64,000 bases of DNA from Lates calcarifer (Eukaryota > Chordata > Actinopteri > Centropomidae). The translations under genes were made by a program, and so were the position numbers. Positions 47,691-59,700 of this stretch are shown here, piece by piece. Each line of letters opens with the position of its first letter. Within the stretch, counting starts at the first letter, position 1. Where the stretch lies: positions 22,449,742-22,513,741 of the forward strand of contig NC_066843.1 in NCBI RefSeq assembly GCF_001640805.2. The letters are read 5' to 3'. A model generated the notes under the pieces. That model saw only the letters and a list, made by a program, of their open reading frames with translations. It was not told the origin of the DNA and did no database searches.

Positions 47691-49040
47691 AAGCTCTGTG
47701 TGGGTAGTTTTTGGAACTTTGACCTGTGGCAGCTGGACCTCAATCAAGAACTTCTAGAAGCAGCAGACATTGGCAATGATTAACAGCTGGGTGGTCACAG
47801 CATGTTTTGCTTTCCAGCTGTCAACCCACCTAATAGGCAGATCAACCAAACATAACACACATATCTCAATGTGCAGTTGTAGATTCAGACAGTTAGTGAA
47901 TATAATACAATTTAAAGATGGATGAGTCATTTAGATTTTTTTTTTTTTTTTTTTAAAGCAGTATTTGTTCAAGTGTTGGGGTTTAACAAAGCAGTTTCAT
48001 CTGGAAGCTGCTAAATGGGAGAAATTTATTCAAGCTAACTTGCCAGCATGCCACACGCCCACTGATCCTCCTCATTGCACAATGCGATATTTCACTCGAT
48101 CAGAGGAGGCTGACAAAGATACTTGCACAGCCACTTCAACTGACTTTAACATCAAGGGCCATTTTTGTAGGCAAACAGGTAGAAGCTATATATTATAATA
48201 TTTATCATAAAGCACATATAGCAGCCGTTCTGAAATATAAACAGTACACCTTGTGATTCTGTGAGTGGCTCCAGACTTTGACCCTAAGCCAAATGGTAAC
48301 TGAAGCCAAGTAAAGTAAGTATAATCCAACTCACTGTTTTCTCCCAGAACTATCATAGATGGCAGATGTTTCAGGCCTTGGAAGCCTTTGGGGTCCTGCC
48401 ATTGTTAAATGGGGGCCCTCCAAGCACAGTTTCAAATGCCATCCTCATCTCCCCTGCCACAAATGTAATCTGCATTCACTGTTTCACTTAACATTCTGAC
48501 ATTAACGGTTTCCAAAGCATTATCAGTCCAATTTTCAACAGTAAAAGCAGAAAATGGGTTTTACATTTAAAAACATGTCCAAAACTCTCTTAACAGAGCA
48601 GCAGAATGGATGCTCACATCAAAACCTTTGTTAAGAGGCAATGTCAAAATACAGTCGAGGTCATTTGACATAAATTCTACAGCTTTCTGAACTAGCTTCC
48701 TGGAGAAGTCCAGTCTGGACATCCCCAGGAGCTTACCATCTTTCTCTACAAAGTTAAAATGGAGGCTGTGGTCTTTTATTTTTAATTCTTTAAATGTTTG
48801 TTTTTTTGCCCTTATTTATTGGGTCTGCCAACCATGCTGGCATGTGGAAGCACTACAATGAGCTGAAAGTGCTTAAAAATGTTAAAAACTGTAAAGCTAA
48901 AAAGTACTTAGCTTTTTGTGTTTGGCCTGGTCAAGATGTTAATTCAAGTTTAAATGCTTTAAACAAGCAATGTAGAGAATGTCCTCCCAGACACAGATAC
49001 TAATCAGTTTTAGATGTTTATATTTATTTATAGACACCTT
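47691..49040. other. Intergenic, unrecognised coding-like fragments only
   Basis: A T-run lies at 47936-47954. The + strand ORF at 47965-48198 (containing NLPACHTPTDPPHCTMRYF) has a faint retroelement look but I cannot place it. The minus strand is open over about 48778-48592 without a start codon. Neither has neighbouring exons that I can connect. Confidence 0.3.
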
Positions 49041-49190
49041 GGGTGGCACAGTGATGCAGTGGTTAGCACTGTTGCCTCACAGCAAGAGGGTTCCAGGTTT
49101 GAACCTTGGTTTTCTGGAGTTTGCATGTTCTCCCTGTGCTTGTGTGGGTTCAATCCATGTACTTCAGCTTCCTCCCACAGTTCAGACTGA
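49041..49190 (+). mobile_element. tRNA-derived SINE (family A), 5' part with tRNA-like head
   Basis: 'ggcacagtgatgcagtggtt' 'agcactgttgcctcacagc' and B-box-like 'ggtttgaaccttgg', followed by 'gagtttgcatgttctccctg'. It shows the 5' part of the family whose 3' part appears at 42850 and 47590. Confidence 0.75.
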
Positions 49191-49610
49191 CTGGTGACTG
49201 GTGAAATTGTAGAAACATAGGCTTTAAAACATTAAGTTGGGACAATTTAAAATTACACCAGAAAATGTGGCAATGGAAAATCAGTATAGAAAGTGGTAAA
49301 TTCTAAGTTAACAGAATTAAACATTTCTAACATTGTAAACTCTTTAGTTGTGACAATGGAGAATTAGATATGTTGTGAACAGTCTCAACATTTTATGTCT
49401 CTTTTCTCAGCTTTTCATGTTTGAAGTATACATACATGTTAACACTATTTAAATTATTATTGTTTGTGTTTGGGCTCCTGTACATTAACCCCAGACACAC
49501 AGTATTTTGTCAGTAGTAATTCCTCTGTTCTGTATCACCCTTCTGATTGGATGACCTGGAGCAGAAGATTAGTCATGACATCATCAGAGAGTGACAGTGT
49601 TTGAAAAGAC

Positions 49611-49616
49611 TTTATT
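49611..49616 (-). terminator. Poly(A) signal of ppp1r35
   Basis: TTTATT on the plus strand, hence AATAAA on the minus strand, about 130 bp below the ppp1r35 stop codon. Confidence 0.8.
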
Positions 49617-49745
49617 GCACAAAAAACAAGAAGAAGAAGAATAAAAACTAAGGTTTTAGATCATTTAAAAAACAAATTATTTAATTATTATTCACTGGGC
49701 ATCACAGTATCCAATAAGATTCTCAGTACCTCCTGCCAGTCACAG

Positions 49746-51249
49746 TCAGGGCATGGTCTCCCATCGCCTCTGTTGTCTGTAGAGGTCAAAGGTCAAATGG
49801 GCCGGCCGTGGTGATGGGCAGAGCCTGTAGTTGACAGGTTCCTCCTGTGGTGGGAGGGGCTTCTGTCTTAGCAGGTCAGATGACATGAAGAGGAGGAGGG
49901 AGGGGCCCTCTGCTGTCCTGTTGTCATTGCAGCGGGGGCGCATGGGCAGCACCATCCTATCCTGCAGCATCTGGCTGATCAGCTGATCCTTCTGCACATC
50001 AACACTGACCAGTGATGTGAAGAGGAGCTGAGAGCGAGAGACATTCACTACTACAGACATAGAGAGACAGACAGAGAGAGAGAAACTTCTCTGAATTCAT
50101 GCTCTAGACTAATTTAATGGTAAGAAACTGTCAGTCAGTCAGCTTTGAGTTGATGGGTTTGTCACTGCTACTTGCTCCAGTGGATGTTTGTTGTGACAGA
50201 GGCTCATCGCAAGTTTGTTCTCTGGAGGAAAAATCCATCTCAGGACAAAACCCATCCTAACCCTAACTCAAACTGGATGGAAAGAGAAGCTCAGAAACAC
50301 AATTCAGGTTTTCAGGGGCCAATCAAAGAGATGCTGAATGAAGGCTTGTATTGAGCTACACACGCTACTGGAATGGAAGCTGGACAGGAAGTGATGTCAG
50401 GACTCAGGGCCTGTACACATGAAGCAATAAGCACGTTCAAGATGCAGCTGACTTTGCCTGATTTGATGGTCAACATGAACTGCTGCTGACTGCTGGGGTG
50501 GAGTATAAAACCACTGCAGACAAGTAAGACACATTTGAGGCAGCAAGACAGAGCGAGGGCGTTTGCCCTTCACCAGCTGTTGTCAAAATTCATCAAATAT
50601 ATCAAACTTATTGTGGGAAACCTGCACAGCTGTTCTGTGCTTTTATTATTTAATATGTCAGACTGCTTTGTAAACCTATAGGCCTATACATACTCAGCCA
50701 AACACATGTTGATCTAAACATTTCAGGCCAGAAAAGTATGAAGAACAAAAAGACAAGTATGAAACATCTAGTATGATGTGTTCAGGTGTATGGGGGAAAA
50801 GTTACACATGGAGAGCAACAATTTTGGAGAGATCACTTTTTTCTGTTTTATTGAGAACCATAGACTTGAGAATAAAAAACATGGGTCACCACATGACCAG
50901 GAGAGAGTAAAAAGGTGAAAAAGGAAGAATAAAAGTCAGACAAAATGTCTAACCAGCACGCATTGTTTTAAACCAGATAAATCAGAGTTCACTGAGCTAA
51001 ACTTCTGAGTTTTTAACCACACTGAATGTCATTTTATACCTGCTCAACTTCATACTGCTCAAAACAGGAAAGTGGGATGGAAAATCTGTTGAATACGGTC
51101 TACACTTGTTACATCACATTCAGTGCCAGCTGTATCCAGTAATAATTCCTTCTCATCATGGTTATATCATTTCAGCTGAATGAAAGATGGTGATGATACT
51201 ACACCTCAGTTGAATCTGTTTTTTATCTGTTTGTAAACTGTTATCAGAG

Positions 51250-51300
<51 letters not shown>

Positions 51301-52646
51301 CTTCAGTAGCTCTGGTGTTGATCAGGTTCTTGGTCCTCTCTGACGTCCTCAGAATGTCCTGAACAGCCTTCTGGGAGTTAAACCCTGCACCCTTCAGAAC
51401 AACAGACAGGTTACTATGGTCACTGGCTGTTAATGGACTCAGCGATGACATATTGATAATATACTGATGAACAGTGTGAACCTGCAATGACTGAAGCTCC
51501 ACCTTCAGAGCCAGAGTGGTGTTTAGCTCCGCCCTCTCCAGACAGCCCGGATCTTGATTGGACGCTGCACCAGGAGACTCCACCCACTGTCTCGGGGCTC
51601 CAGGAGAGGAGAGGAAGAGGAATCTGTGTTAGTGATCATTTTATTGATCAATCAGTGACAGAGACAGTCTAACTGATGTGTTTGACCACTTAGAGATAAA
51701 ATAACCTTTCAACAGTTCATTTCAAGTTGTGCAGTGTTAAATTATATTCATCCAAATTCAAGTTCTTGTTTGGATCTAAACATAAACAAACAGTTCTGAT
51801 CAGATCTGAACATCTGCAACATCATGTCTAATCAGTTGAGTCTGAATTGAATTGATTCAGTCACATGATCCACTAGTTGGCTAGTTAAGAGTCAAACCCT
51901 TAACTTCTCATCATGGAGCAGCTGTAGCAGTATGAGATTCTTGGAGACTGTGGAGAGTGTTGTCTATTTTAACCACCTTTCCAAAACCAGAATGGAAAAA
52001 AACTGATTAAACAACAACTCAAGGCTAATTAGCATTAGTTTGTGATCAGCAATGGACCTCAGCCTCACAGCAGGGGACGGCTGTAGCTATGCTGTGGTCC
52101 TGCTCAGTATTAGAGCCCACCACCATCACCAGCCTGGGAGAGACTCCCCCCCCCCGTCTCTACAGCCTCCAGTTTAGAACCTGAGCTTGACCAAAAATAA
52201 ACTGGTTCAGAAGCTCAGACGTTGGTCCCAACTAGAACCCAAATATAGCAAGCCTTATTTAACCTGAAGAGCACACCGTTGATGACATCAGTAGACGTGT
52301 CACATTGTGTAGGTTACTTCTGCTGTGAATTCTGCGACACCCTCCACCGCACTGATGATAATTAAAACTGGTGGAAACTCAGGCAGTCCACAGGTAGACA
52401 CAGGTTTCAAGAACCAAAACCAATTTGGTAGAAAAGAGTTGTAAGTGTCTGGTTACCATGGTGACATCCTCTGCTCCTCCTCTGACCTTTGATTGGCTGC
52501 TGAGGTGGGCCATCTCTTCTCAGTGTGATATGTGGTTCTGGTGTATCCATGACGACCACAGGCTCTTCAAAACACACCTTCAGTACAGGAAGATATCATC
52601 ACACACGACTACAGGATGACATCATCATCATCAATCATCATCATCA

Positions 52647-52720
<74 letters not shown>

Positions 52721-52916
52721 GTGTATCTCTTTTTCTCCCTGTCTGTCTTTGGGGGCGGGGCTTCAGCTGTGAGTGGTCAGTCTTGGGGGTGGGGCTGAGT
52801 GTGACAGACAGGTCAAGCTCAGGACAACCAGTCAGAGTGGTAGAGGAGGACAGGAGGGGAAGAGGGGCAGGGTGAGGGGAGGGGGGAGGAGAGGTGAGGG
52901 AGGAGGAACTCCTCAT
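49746..52916 (-). CDS. ppp1r35: PPP1R35, protein phosphatase 1 regulatory subunit 35, four coding exons
   Basis: PPP1R35 binds PP1 and acts in centriole elongation. Coding exons, 5' to 3' on the minus strand: 52916-52719, 52577-52487, 51597-51301, 50050-49746. They total 891 nt, in frame, 296 aa plus stop (human 253). Evidence: an LDLSVTLSP block near residue 40, a PP1-docking RVxF-like segment TQVCF (residues 65-69, split by an intron after Gln66), an LNTTLALKVELQ block, QKAVQDILRTS, NVSRSQLLFTSLVSV matching the human LNVPRSKRLFRDLVSL region, and a RRWE C-terminus. The start is the first ATG, 2 nt after an acceptor (AG at 52919-52920), so the 5' UTR is split by an intron. The third exon's acceptor was chosen at 51598-51599, the one that keeps phase. 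Two donors abut dinucleotide repeats. The N-terminal third is Ser/Pro-rich. Confidence 0.87.
51254..51298. repeat. (TG)n microsatellite beside a ppp1r35 splice donor
   Basis: On the minus strand, the intron after the third ppp1r35 coding exon begins GTAA and runs straight into this (CA)n tract. Confidence 0.9.
52651..52718. repeat. (TC)n(AC)n microsatellite forming a ppp1r35 splice donor
   Basis: On the minus strand the intron after the first coding exon starts directly with (GT)n followed by (GA)n, so the donor GT is the first unit of the repeat. Confidence 0.9.
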
Positions 52917-52918
52917 TC

Positions 52919-54017
52919 CTGAAACAACAGACATGACACGTTTGATGATTTTCAGTGTAATGGCTCTTTAAAGAACAAGGTTGGGCTGTTAATTACAAAT
53001 GAAGGAGTCTAAACACCATCATCACCATCTTCACTATCTTCACCATCATAATCATAATCATCCTAGCTTAAAGAATGATTAATCAGTTGATTTAGGATCA
53101 AATGTGACACACATCACCAGAGAGCAACACACACTCATTAACATTGAAGTGAATAAATTACATCTAAACAACGAATCAAAATGTATGACATATAATAGAT
53201 TTAGGATATATAAAGTAAATATACAGGTTAAATAAATCACAAATCGTTTCCATCTGTTTTTGATGTAAACACCAGCCTCTACAGTGACTGCAGCCTGTTA
53301 GCCTGTTAGCAGGTGGTAGATGAGTGAACAGATGAAACCGTTTTAACTGTAGTCATTCAGCTTGTTAGTTGAACACAGACAGTTCACTGCGTGCTTGAGA
53401 GTTAACCCGAGTTAACTGTTATTATCAGCAGGTACTGACTAGTTACCTTGGTAACAACAGACAGCTAACCTCAGCTAGCCTCGCCTCCAGCTGCTAACTT
53501 TCTTTTCTCCTGAGTGAACCCTGGCACGGTCCTGCCTCAGGTGAAGACAGGCTTGTAGACAGGGTTGTTAGCTCTGCTCTGTCTCTCTGTTCCTCACAGT
53601 CAGCATATCATTATCTGTGTCACCTGGTGCAGTCCGGTCCAACGATCCTCAGCCACTCTCTCCTTCTTCTCTCTCTCTCGCTCGCTCTTTCTCTCTGAGG
53701 ATGATGGGAAACGTTTTTACTCTCCCAGCGTTTCAGTGTAAATCATCCGTTTCTTTTTTAAATTCGCCCCCTCGTTCACACTCACTTCCTCTTCCTTCTT
53801 CTTCTTCAGGGTCAGGCGACACCCGGCGGTGCATTACCTCCCCCTGCCGTGCTGGAGGGAGGACCTCAGTTGGTTCCCCTGTTAATAACAAATAAACAGA
53901 TTCGTTTTCTTTATGAATCCAGCTCCTCTCGGATAAAGGTGTGTTATCTGGACAGTTTTCACACAAACCCGTGAACTTCCTGTCTGACTGCCTCCTTCTA
54001 TATTTCTCATATCCCAT
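52919..54017 (-). promoter_or_regulatory. Upstream region and probable promoter/5' UTR of ppp1r35
   Basis: On the minus strand a possible noncoding exon ends at 53624 (CACCAG|GTGACA) below a TTTCCCATCATCC element near 53700, which resembles promoter motifs of housekeeping genes. The two overlapping ORFs at 53617-53895 (+) and 54017-53733 (-) have no recognisable product. There are CA/CAT-rich tracts near 52620 and 53015-53060. Confidence 0.35.
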
Positions 54018-54200
54018 TCAGTTCAGTTCAGTTCAGTTCAGATCTTTATTGTCCCTCAAGGGGAAAATTAATTTGCAATAGGTCAAAGACATAGATGCAA
54101 CATAACACACAAAAGGATATAGGACACTCACAACAGTAAAAACAACCATGAAGATAAAAAAAAAAAGCCCTCATATAATACTGCTAAAAACCACAGTGCA
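54018..54200 (-). mobile_element. 3' end of a LINE with (GAACT)n tail
   Basis: Read on the minus strand, 'ttgagggacaataaagatct' is followed by tandem GAACT units (plus strand, 54018-54041). This is the form of a fish LINE 3' terminus. No coding part was recognised. Confidence 0.6.
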
Positions 54201-56160
54201 GTCAAGTGCAAATTAAATTTAAATTTATAAATTAATTTCTCCTCTAAGCTGTGACCCACATGAAAGGAACTGATATGTCCATATTTGAAATCTGTTTGAA
54301 TAATATGTGGTATATTTCATTTATTAAGTCTGGGATGAGAATAATGTTGAACTGTAGAAACACTGACTTTGTTTTTCACAACCAACTTCAAGATGGAAAA
54401 AAGTAAACAAATGTATTTTTCATTTTACACAGACCTAAAGTGAAACTCAAGTGACATTTAGCTTATTAGTCCTAACCTGTTCAGTAAGTGCTGGGTACAT
54501 ATTTCTGTGGGGGCAACAGGTTCCTATATGATCCATGTGAAACTGAAACACACTCTTGAGCTGTGATAATTCAGACCAAACAGAAATATACATATAACAT
54601 GTAACTTAACTCCACCGGCTGATCATGATTTTGCTTTGGTTTTTGTTTGGTCTGTTGATTTTTTCTTTTGTAATTTCATGTGAGTGCTCAGCTGAATGTC
54701 CCCCTCGGGAGTATTGATCAGTTATTATATTGATAAAATTTTCTCTATAGCATCTAAAGCGTGTGGAGCAGGTGCATTTGCGGCGTGTCCAAATTTACAT
54801 TTGCTATTTTGATGGCAGTTCCAGGGGCTAGAGGTGGGTACACAGTGACAACAATAAGTCAGTGTGTACAGACCATGCAGGCTTGTGAAAATCAATTATT
54901 CCAAATAAACACCTGCAACAAAGTCATAGTCAAGTCAAACGAACTGTAAATGTCATGCTGCTCTGCTGGCTGAGGATTCTGAGGCCGGGTCCAGTAGGTA
55001 GGAGCAAGGTGTAGATGTGGAGAGAGAGAAGATGGTGGAAGAACCATCATCAAGAGGAGAGATGAGCTGATCCAGATCATGACACAGGAACTTTGTCCAG
55101 CAGGATGACCACCCGTTCCAGCAGGCTGGATGCAACATGGTGGAACCAGGGAGCATCTGGATCATGAACACCTGCACTGAAATGTTGCTGTGGCCCCTTC
55201 GATGTGGGGAGGCTCGCTGAAGGAGTTGAACACCTCGTCCCGGCAACACCTCCTCCTCTGAACCCATGATCTCCTCCCTCTACCCAATCCATTATGAGCA
55301 CACTGACCCCCTGCTGCTCCTAGACCCTGCCATGGTGAGCCCTGTCATGGTGCTCCCCGCCTGTGGACCTGAGGAGGAAGGGGGCAGTTGGTTTGAGATC
55401 CTGTTCATTCCAGATGACACAGCTCTTCTGCCAACTGATCTCTCCTCCGTGTGCTGCTACTGCTCTATTTGGGTTCATTAACAGCACATGCAGTTCAGCA
55501 ACATGCCTCCTAAAGTCCTGTAATGAGTCCAGGACATTGACATATTATAAAACACACAGCATGACACAAAGAATGCTCCAACCCTCTGACCCTAATGTTC
55601 CACCTGACTTCTCCACACATCTGAGGCACATTGACAGCAGTCCAAATGTTGACTGTTGGAGTTCATGTTTTGCACTTAGTTGCACATCTATGTGTTTCTT
55701 AGTTGCTTAATAAACCCAAAGTTCACCGGATTCCTGTTCAACCTTGTTCTTGGCTGGCTCCAGCTGCTGAAATGCCCTAACAAAGAAATGGGGTGTAATG
55801 CATAGGTTCAGCTAGACTCAGCCTGGTCCTAACTGCAGGCTTAGTCTTAGTTAAGACCAGTCTTTAGAATGGACTTTAGGTCAGCTGTGCCGACCAAACT
55901 TAAGCCTAGTCTTAACTATGCCTGATCCTGGTCATGCGTGTTCATATGAATGCCCACATCACTGTTGCTACTTTGTAGCCAACAATAATGATTTCTCTTT
56001 GGTAGTTATTATGAAGGATGAGAGGAAATCTGTTTTGAAATGTTCAGTTTGCATTAAAAAGTGTTATTACTAGCTGCAGTGTGTGGGTGACAGAGCTGTG
56101 TTGTGGTCCAGTGACAGTTCTTCAGGAGAGAAGACAGCATCCAGTTTACACAGTGAGACT
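54201..56160. other. Intergenic between ppp1r35 and lin7b, nothing recognised
   Basis: The GC-richer stretch at 54950-55500 has opposing ORFs without recognisable similarity and may be a decayed repeat. 55800-55930 carries short repeated 'cttagtctta' / 'agcctagtctta' motifs. No exon was supported. Confidence 0.35.
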
Positions 56161-56177
56161 TTTATTTGATGTTTATT
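56161..56177 (-). terminator. Poly(A) signals of lin7b
   Basis: Two AATAAA hexamers on the minus strand (56172-56177 and 56161-56166), about 550 bp below the lin7b stop codon. Confidence 0.75.
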
Positions 56178-56730
56178 ATGCAGCTAAATGAAAACTGTGC
56201 ACAAATAAATGAATAGAAAACCATTCTAGAAACTCTAAGATGATTCTGCCACTGATGTCAGTGTAGTTCTTTACAATGCTAATGGTTAACTCTCTAGATG
56301 GGACATCTGATGGAGACAATGGTGGTGAGGGCTGTAGTTTCCATGTTTCCTGCTACTGAGGTCTAACTGCTGAGGAGTCCAGTGCAACAGTAAAACAACT
56401 GGAGAACAGAAACACTGCGTTCTAGTTTAGCCACACACTAAAGAGATCAATGTGTTGCCCTTATGTAACAGGATGCTGAGGATGATGTCACACTGGGAAA
56501 GTGAAATTACAGGCATGGTCTGACAACAAGCTTACTCAGCATTTGTCTGAGAAACAGGGAAAGAGGGGAGAGAGGGAGAAAATCCTAAACTGCAGCGTTG
56601 GCTTCATGAAGAAGTTCAGGTAAAAGGTGTCAGTAGGCTACTTTGGTTTTTTGCTTCTCGTCTACAGTCTTGCCTCCCAAAGGAACAGAGGTGTCAGGAG
56701 GGTTGGACGATGAGGTGGATGGAGGATTAG

Positions 56731-59700
56731 CTAGCCCCTGGACTCCAGAGATCTGCAGGAAGAGAGGCACACAGTTATATGGCCACAGCGAGACACATGT
56801 TTCATCACAGATTATTTCTCTTACTTCTTGTTTGTATCAGACAGTGACAAATGTCATGTTGGATCATGAGCTCAAGGATCGCGTTGCCCTTGTGGAGAAC
56901 TTTTCCAGAATCCTCCCCGAGAAGAGCATCCACCCACCATCACTGCTTCATTGTGAGAAGCTCTAACAGGGGTAACGCACATTAACATCTGCTGCTGGTA
57001 ACTGAAGCTGTGATTAACATGTAATCTGCAGGTGTAAAGGTAAAGGTGCTCTTAGTGCTACTGTATGTTTTAGCTAAGACTAAATCTTTTTAAAACTGTA
57101 TGAACAGTTAAAGTTGCTTTTCTTGGAATGTTTCAGAATGTCACCTTGCCATACATTCAAACACAGTGGAAACAAAATACCAGAAGTAAATGAAGGAACA
57201 GGCATAAAATGAGTTGCTCCAGTGCATGCTGGGAGGGTTCCCACACCTACCTCATGTACCTACAATCACATGATCAGCACTCAGCTGTTCATATTTCTTT
57301 GCAGATCATGGTTTAAAGTCTCAACTCATTTTTACCTTTATTTAAAATGCAAAAGCGGGATAACTTAATCCAGGATTAACAGATGAATCCTCAAACTGCT
57401 TTCAAAGAATCAAATTATGAGGATGAGAATTAAGAGGATCATTTTAACCTGAAAACAGCATGTTAGTCTGGTTTAGTTAAACCAGGTCTGATGAACAGGG
57501 CCCTGCATGTAATTGGACTGAAAGAGGAAACAGATACAGGGAGGCATTTTGCTTTTTTTGCTGCAGCTGTAGTGACTGAAGGGACTGAGGTTTACCATGG
57601 TGCATATCCTATCATTTCCTGTTGATTAAAATGAAGTACATTCACTCTCTGTAGAACAGAATATAATTACTATGCAAAACATACTGTACAGGGTTAGTGT
57701 CTGGTATGGATTACTGTGTTCCCCTGACACTGTGTACCTGTACATATATTTACAGAGGTGACAGGGTGCAGACTAACGAGCAGTCTCACGAGTAGCTGGT
57801 GTGCTGCTGTCGTCTCCGGGCGCTCCTCATCTTCTCAAAGCGAGCCTCCATTTCCTCCAGGACCTTGGGGGTGTAACGGACCACCAGTTTGACTGAGCTC
57901 TGGGCGGCCTTCAGCAACTCCACGGCCTTCTCATGGTGCTCCCCCTCCACGCTCTACATGGACACCAACACACAACAACATGCTGTGAGGGGCCAGTCAG
58001 ACATCACCCTCCACCACCATCATCAGAACACCACATGAGAGAGTAGCTTTAGGAATAATGGTGTTCATCCCGCCAGAGTTCAGAGGCTTGGAGCAGTGAA
58101 GCTGTTCTGGAGGCTCACCTTACTGAGACACTTTATGGTGGATTTTCCTTTTGTTCATCACCTGTCTGTAATTTGGTTATTGCACTGATCTAGGATCAGA
58201 TAAATTCTGAATGACTGCCTGTGTTGGAATCATATATTGTGATTTGAATCATTTTAGAGAGGGAGAGTGATGACAGTCTCAGGCTATTTCCACAGTGTCG
58301 CTTCATCCTGCAGAGATCAGTGCACTCACTCACTTCAAACATTCTAAACAGTCTGAGTATCAAACTTCCTTCCACAGGTGGTTTGGCCAATCTGATTTCA
58401 ATCAATCCGTTTTTTTTTAGATTCAGATTCAGTCGGATCAGCCCAGGACACATGAACTAAAATTTCTCTCAGTCACACATTCACCAGCTGCTGTATATCT
58501 GTCCATGTCAGCGAGCATGAAGGAAAGACTGCACACTGCATGTGTGATCAGGTCTGTGTATGCAGACATGCAGTGAAGTATAAACCACTGTTGGACGTTG
58601 GGCTCTGAGTGCAGCTCCTATCAGAGGGTCTTGAGCTTCTTACCACACCGTTGACAGACAGCAGCTGGTCTCCTCTCTTCAGCCCTCCTTGGCGGTCAGC
58701 CACGCCTCCAGGGATGACTCTGGAGATGTAGATGGGGGAGTTCTGCTCTTTGCCCCCCATGATGTTAAAGCCCAGACCTTCCTCTGTTTTGGGCAGCTCC
58801 ACCACCCTTGGGTGGGCGTGGCCCTCGCTGGCTGCAAAGGCTGCCACTGTGGCCTGGTCAGGAAGGAGACTGGGGTTCAGCAAAAATACAACATAAATAC
58901 ACCACAAAAACTGTTATGAAAGGTTTTAAAGGGGACACACTCTGCTCATTTTCCAGCTCTGTACATCTATCCTGGGACTCCACTAGAGCAGCTTTGTATG
59001 ATTCACAGTCCAAACTCGTCCTGTCATCTCAGACTGCCTGTTCTGCTGTTCTACCCGTTCAGCTCAGCCTCTGGATGAAACAGGCAGGACTAGCTCAGGC
59101 CTCCTTAAAGAGCCTTAGTATACAGGTTGTCTTTATTGGTTCAGAATTGCCTCCAGATGAACAGGACTGATTACAGCAAGCAGAACGTATTTCAGTGTAC
59201 ACAGGTCATGTGACTGTTAGTTTAAAGACAAACTCAAACACAGAGGACTGGGGACTGAAACAGAGTCAGACTGGATGTGACCATATGAACTGGTGTGTTT
59301 CTGATTAATCAACAGTAGAGCAGCAGCTGCCTCTGGCTACACACTTGTTCTGCTTGTGTGTTCATGTTGTGGTGCTCTGCTGCATTCACACAACACCGTC
59401 GCCACTGTGACTGTCTCAGCTGTAAAATGTCTCCTCTGCAGTGGTGACATGCTCTGTACTCATCAACTTGCATGTAATACCTTGGCTGTTGCCTGTGCTC
59501 GCACCTCTGGTCCTCCAGCGATGTCCAGAGTGTCGTACAGCTGCTCATATACCTGAGGGACAACAAGCAGGTGAGTGAGGCCAACATATCAGTAGAGTAC
59601 AGTGATATTACAAACTTCAACCTTAAGTCACTAAATCCTAATGGTGGTGTCATTTTGACTGTCTCAGGATCAGTACTGACATTTTAACAGTCAGAGAAGG

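Noticed and set aside
53617..54017. 92- and 94-aa ORFs upstream of ppp1r35
   Set aside because: They overlap on opposite strands, match no family, and ppp1r35 has a sufficient start at 52916.
54950..55710. Opposing ORFs of about 70-115 aa
   Set aside because: No recognisable family, no splice context and mutual overlap. Probably decayed repeat.
57786..57788. TGA as the main lin7b stop
   Set aside because: A donor overlaps it, and splicing to 56752 gives the exact LIN7B tail and the expected 207-aa length. Kept only as a possible retained-intron isoform.
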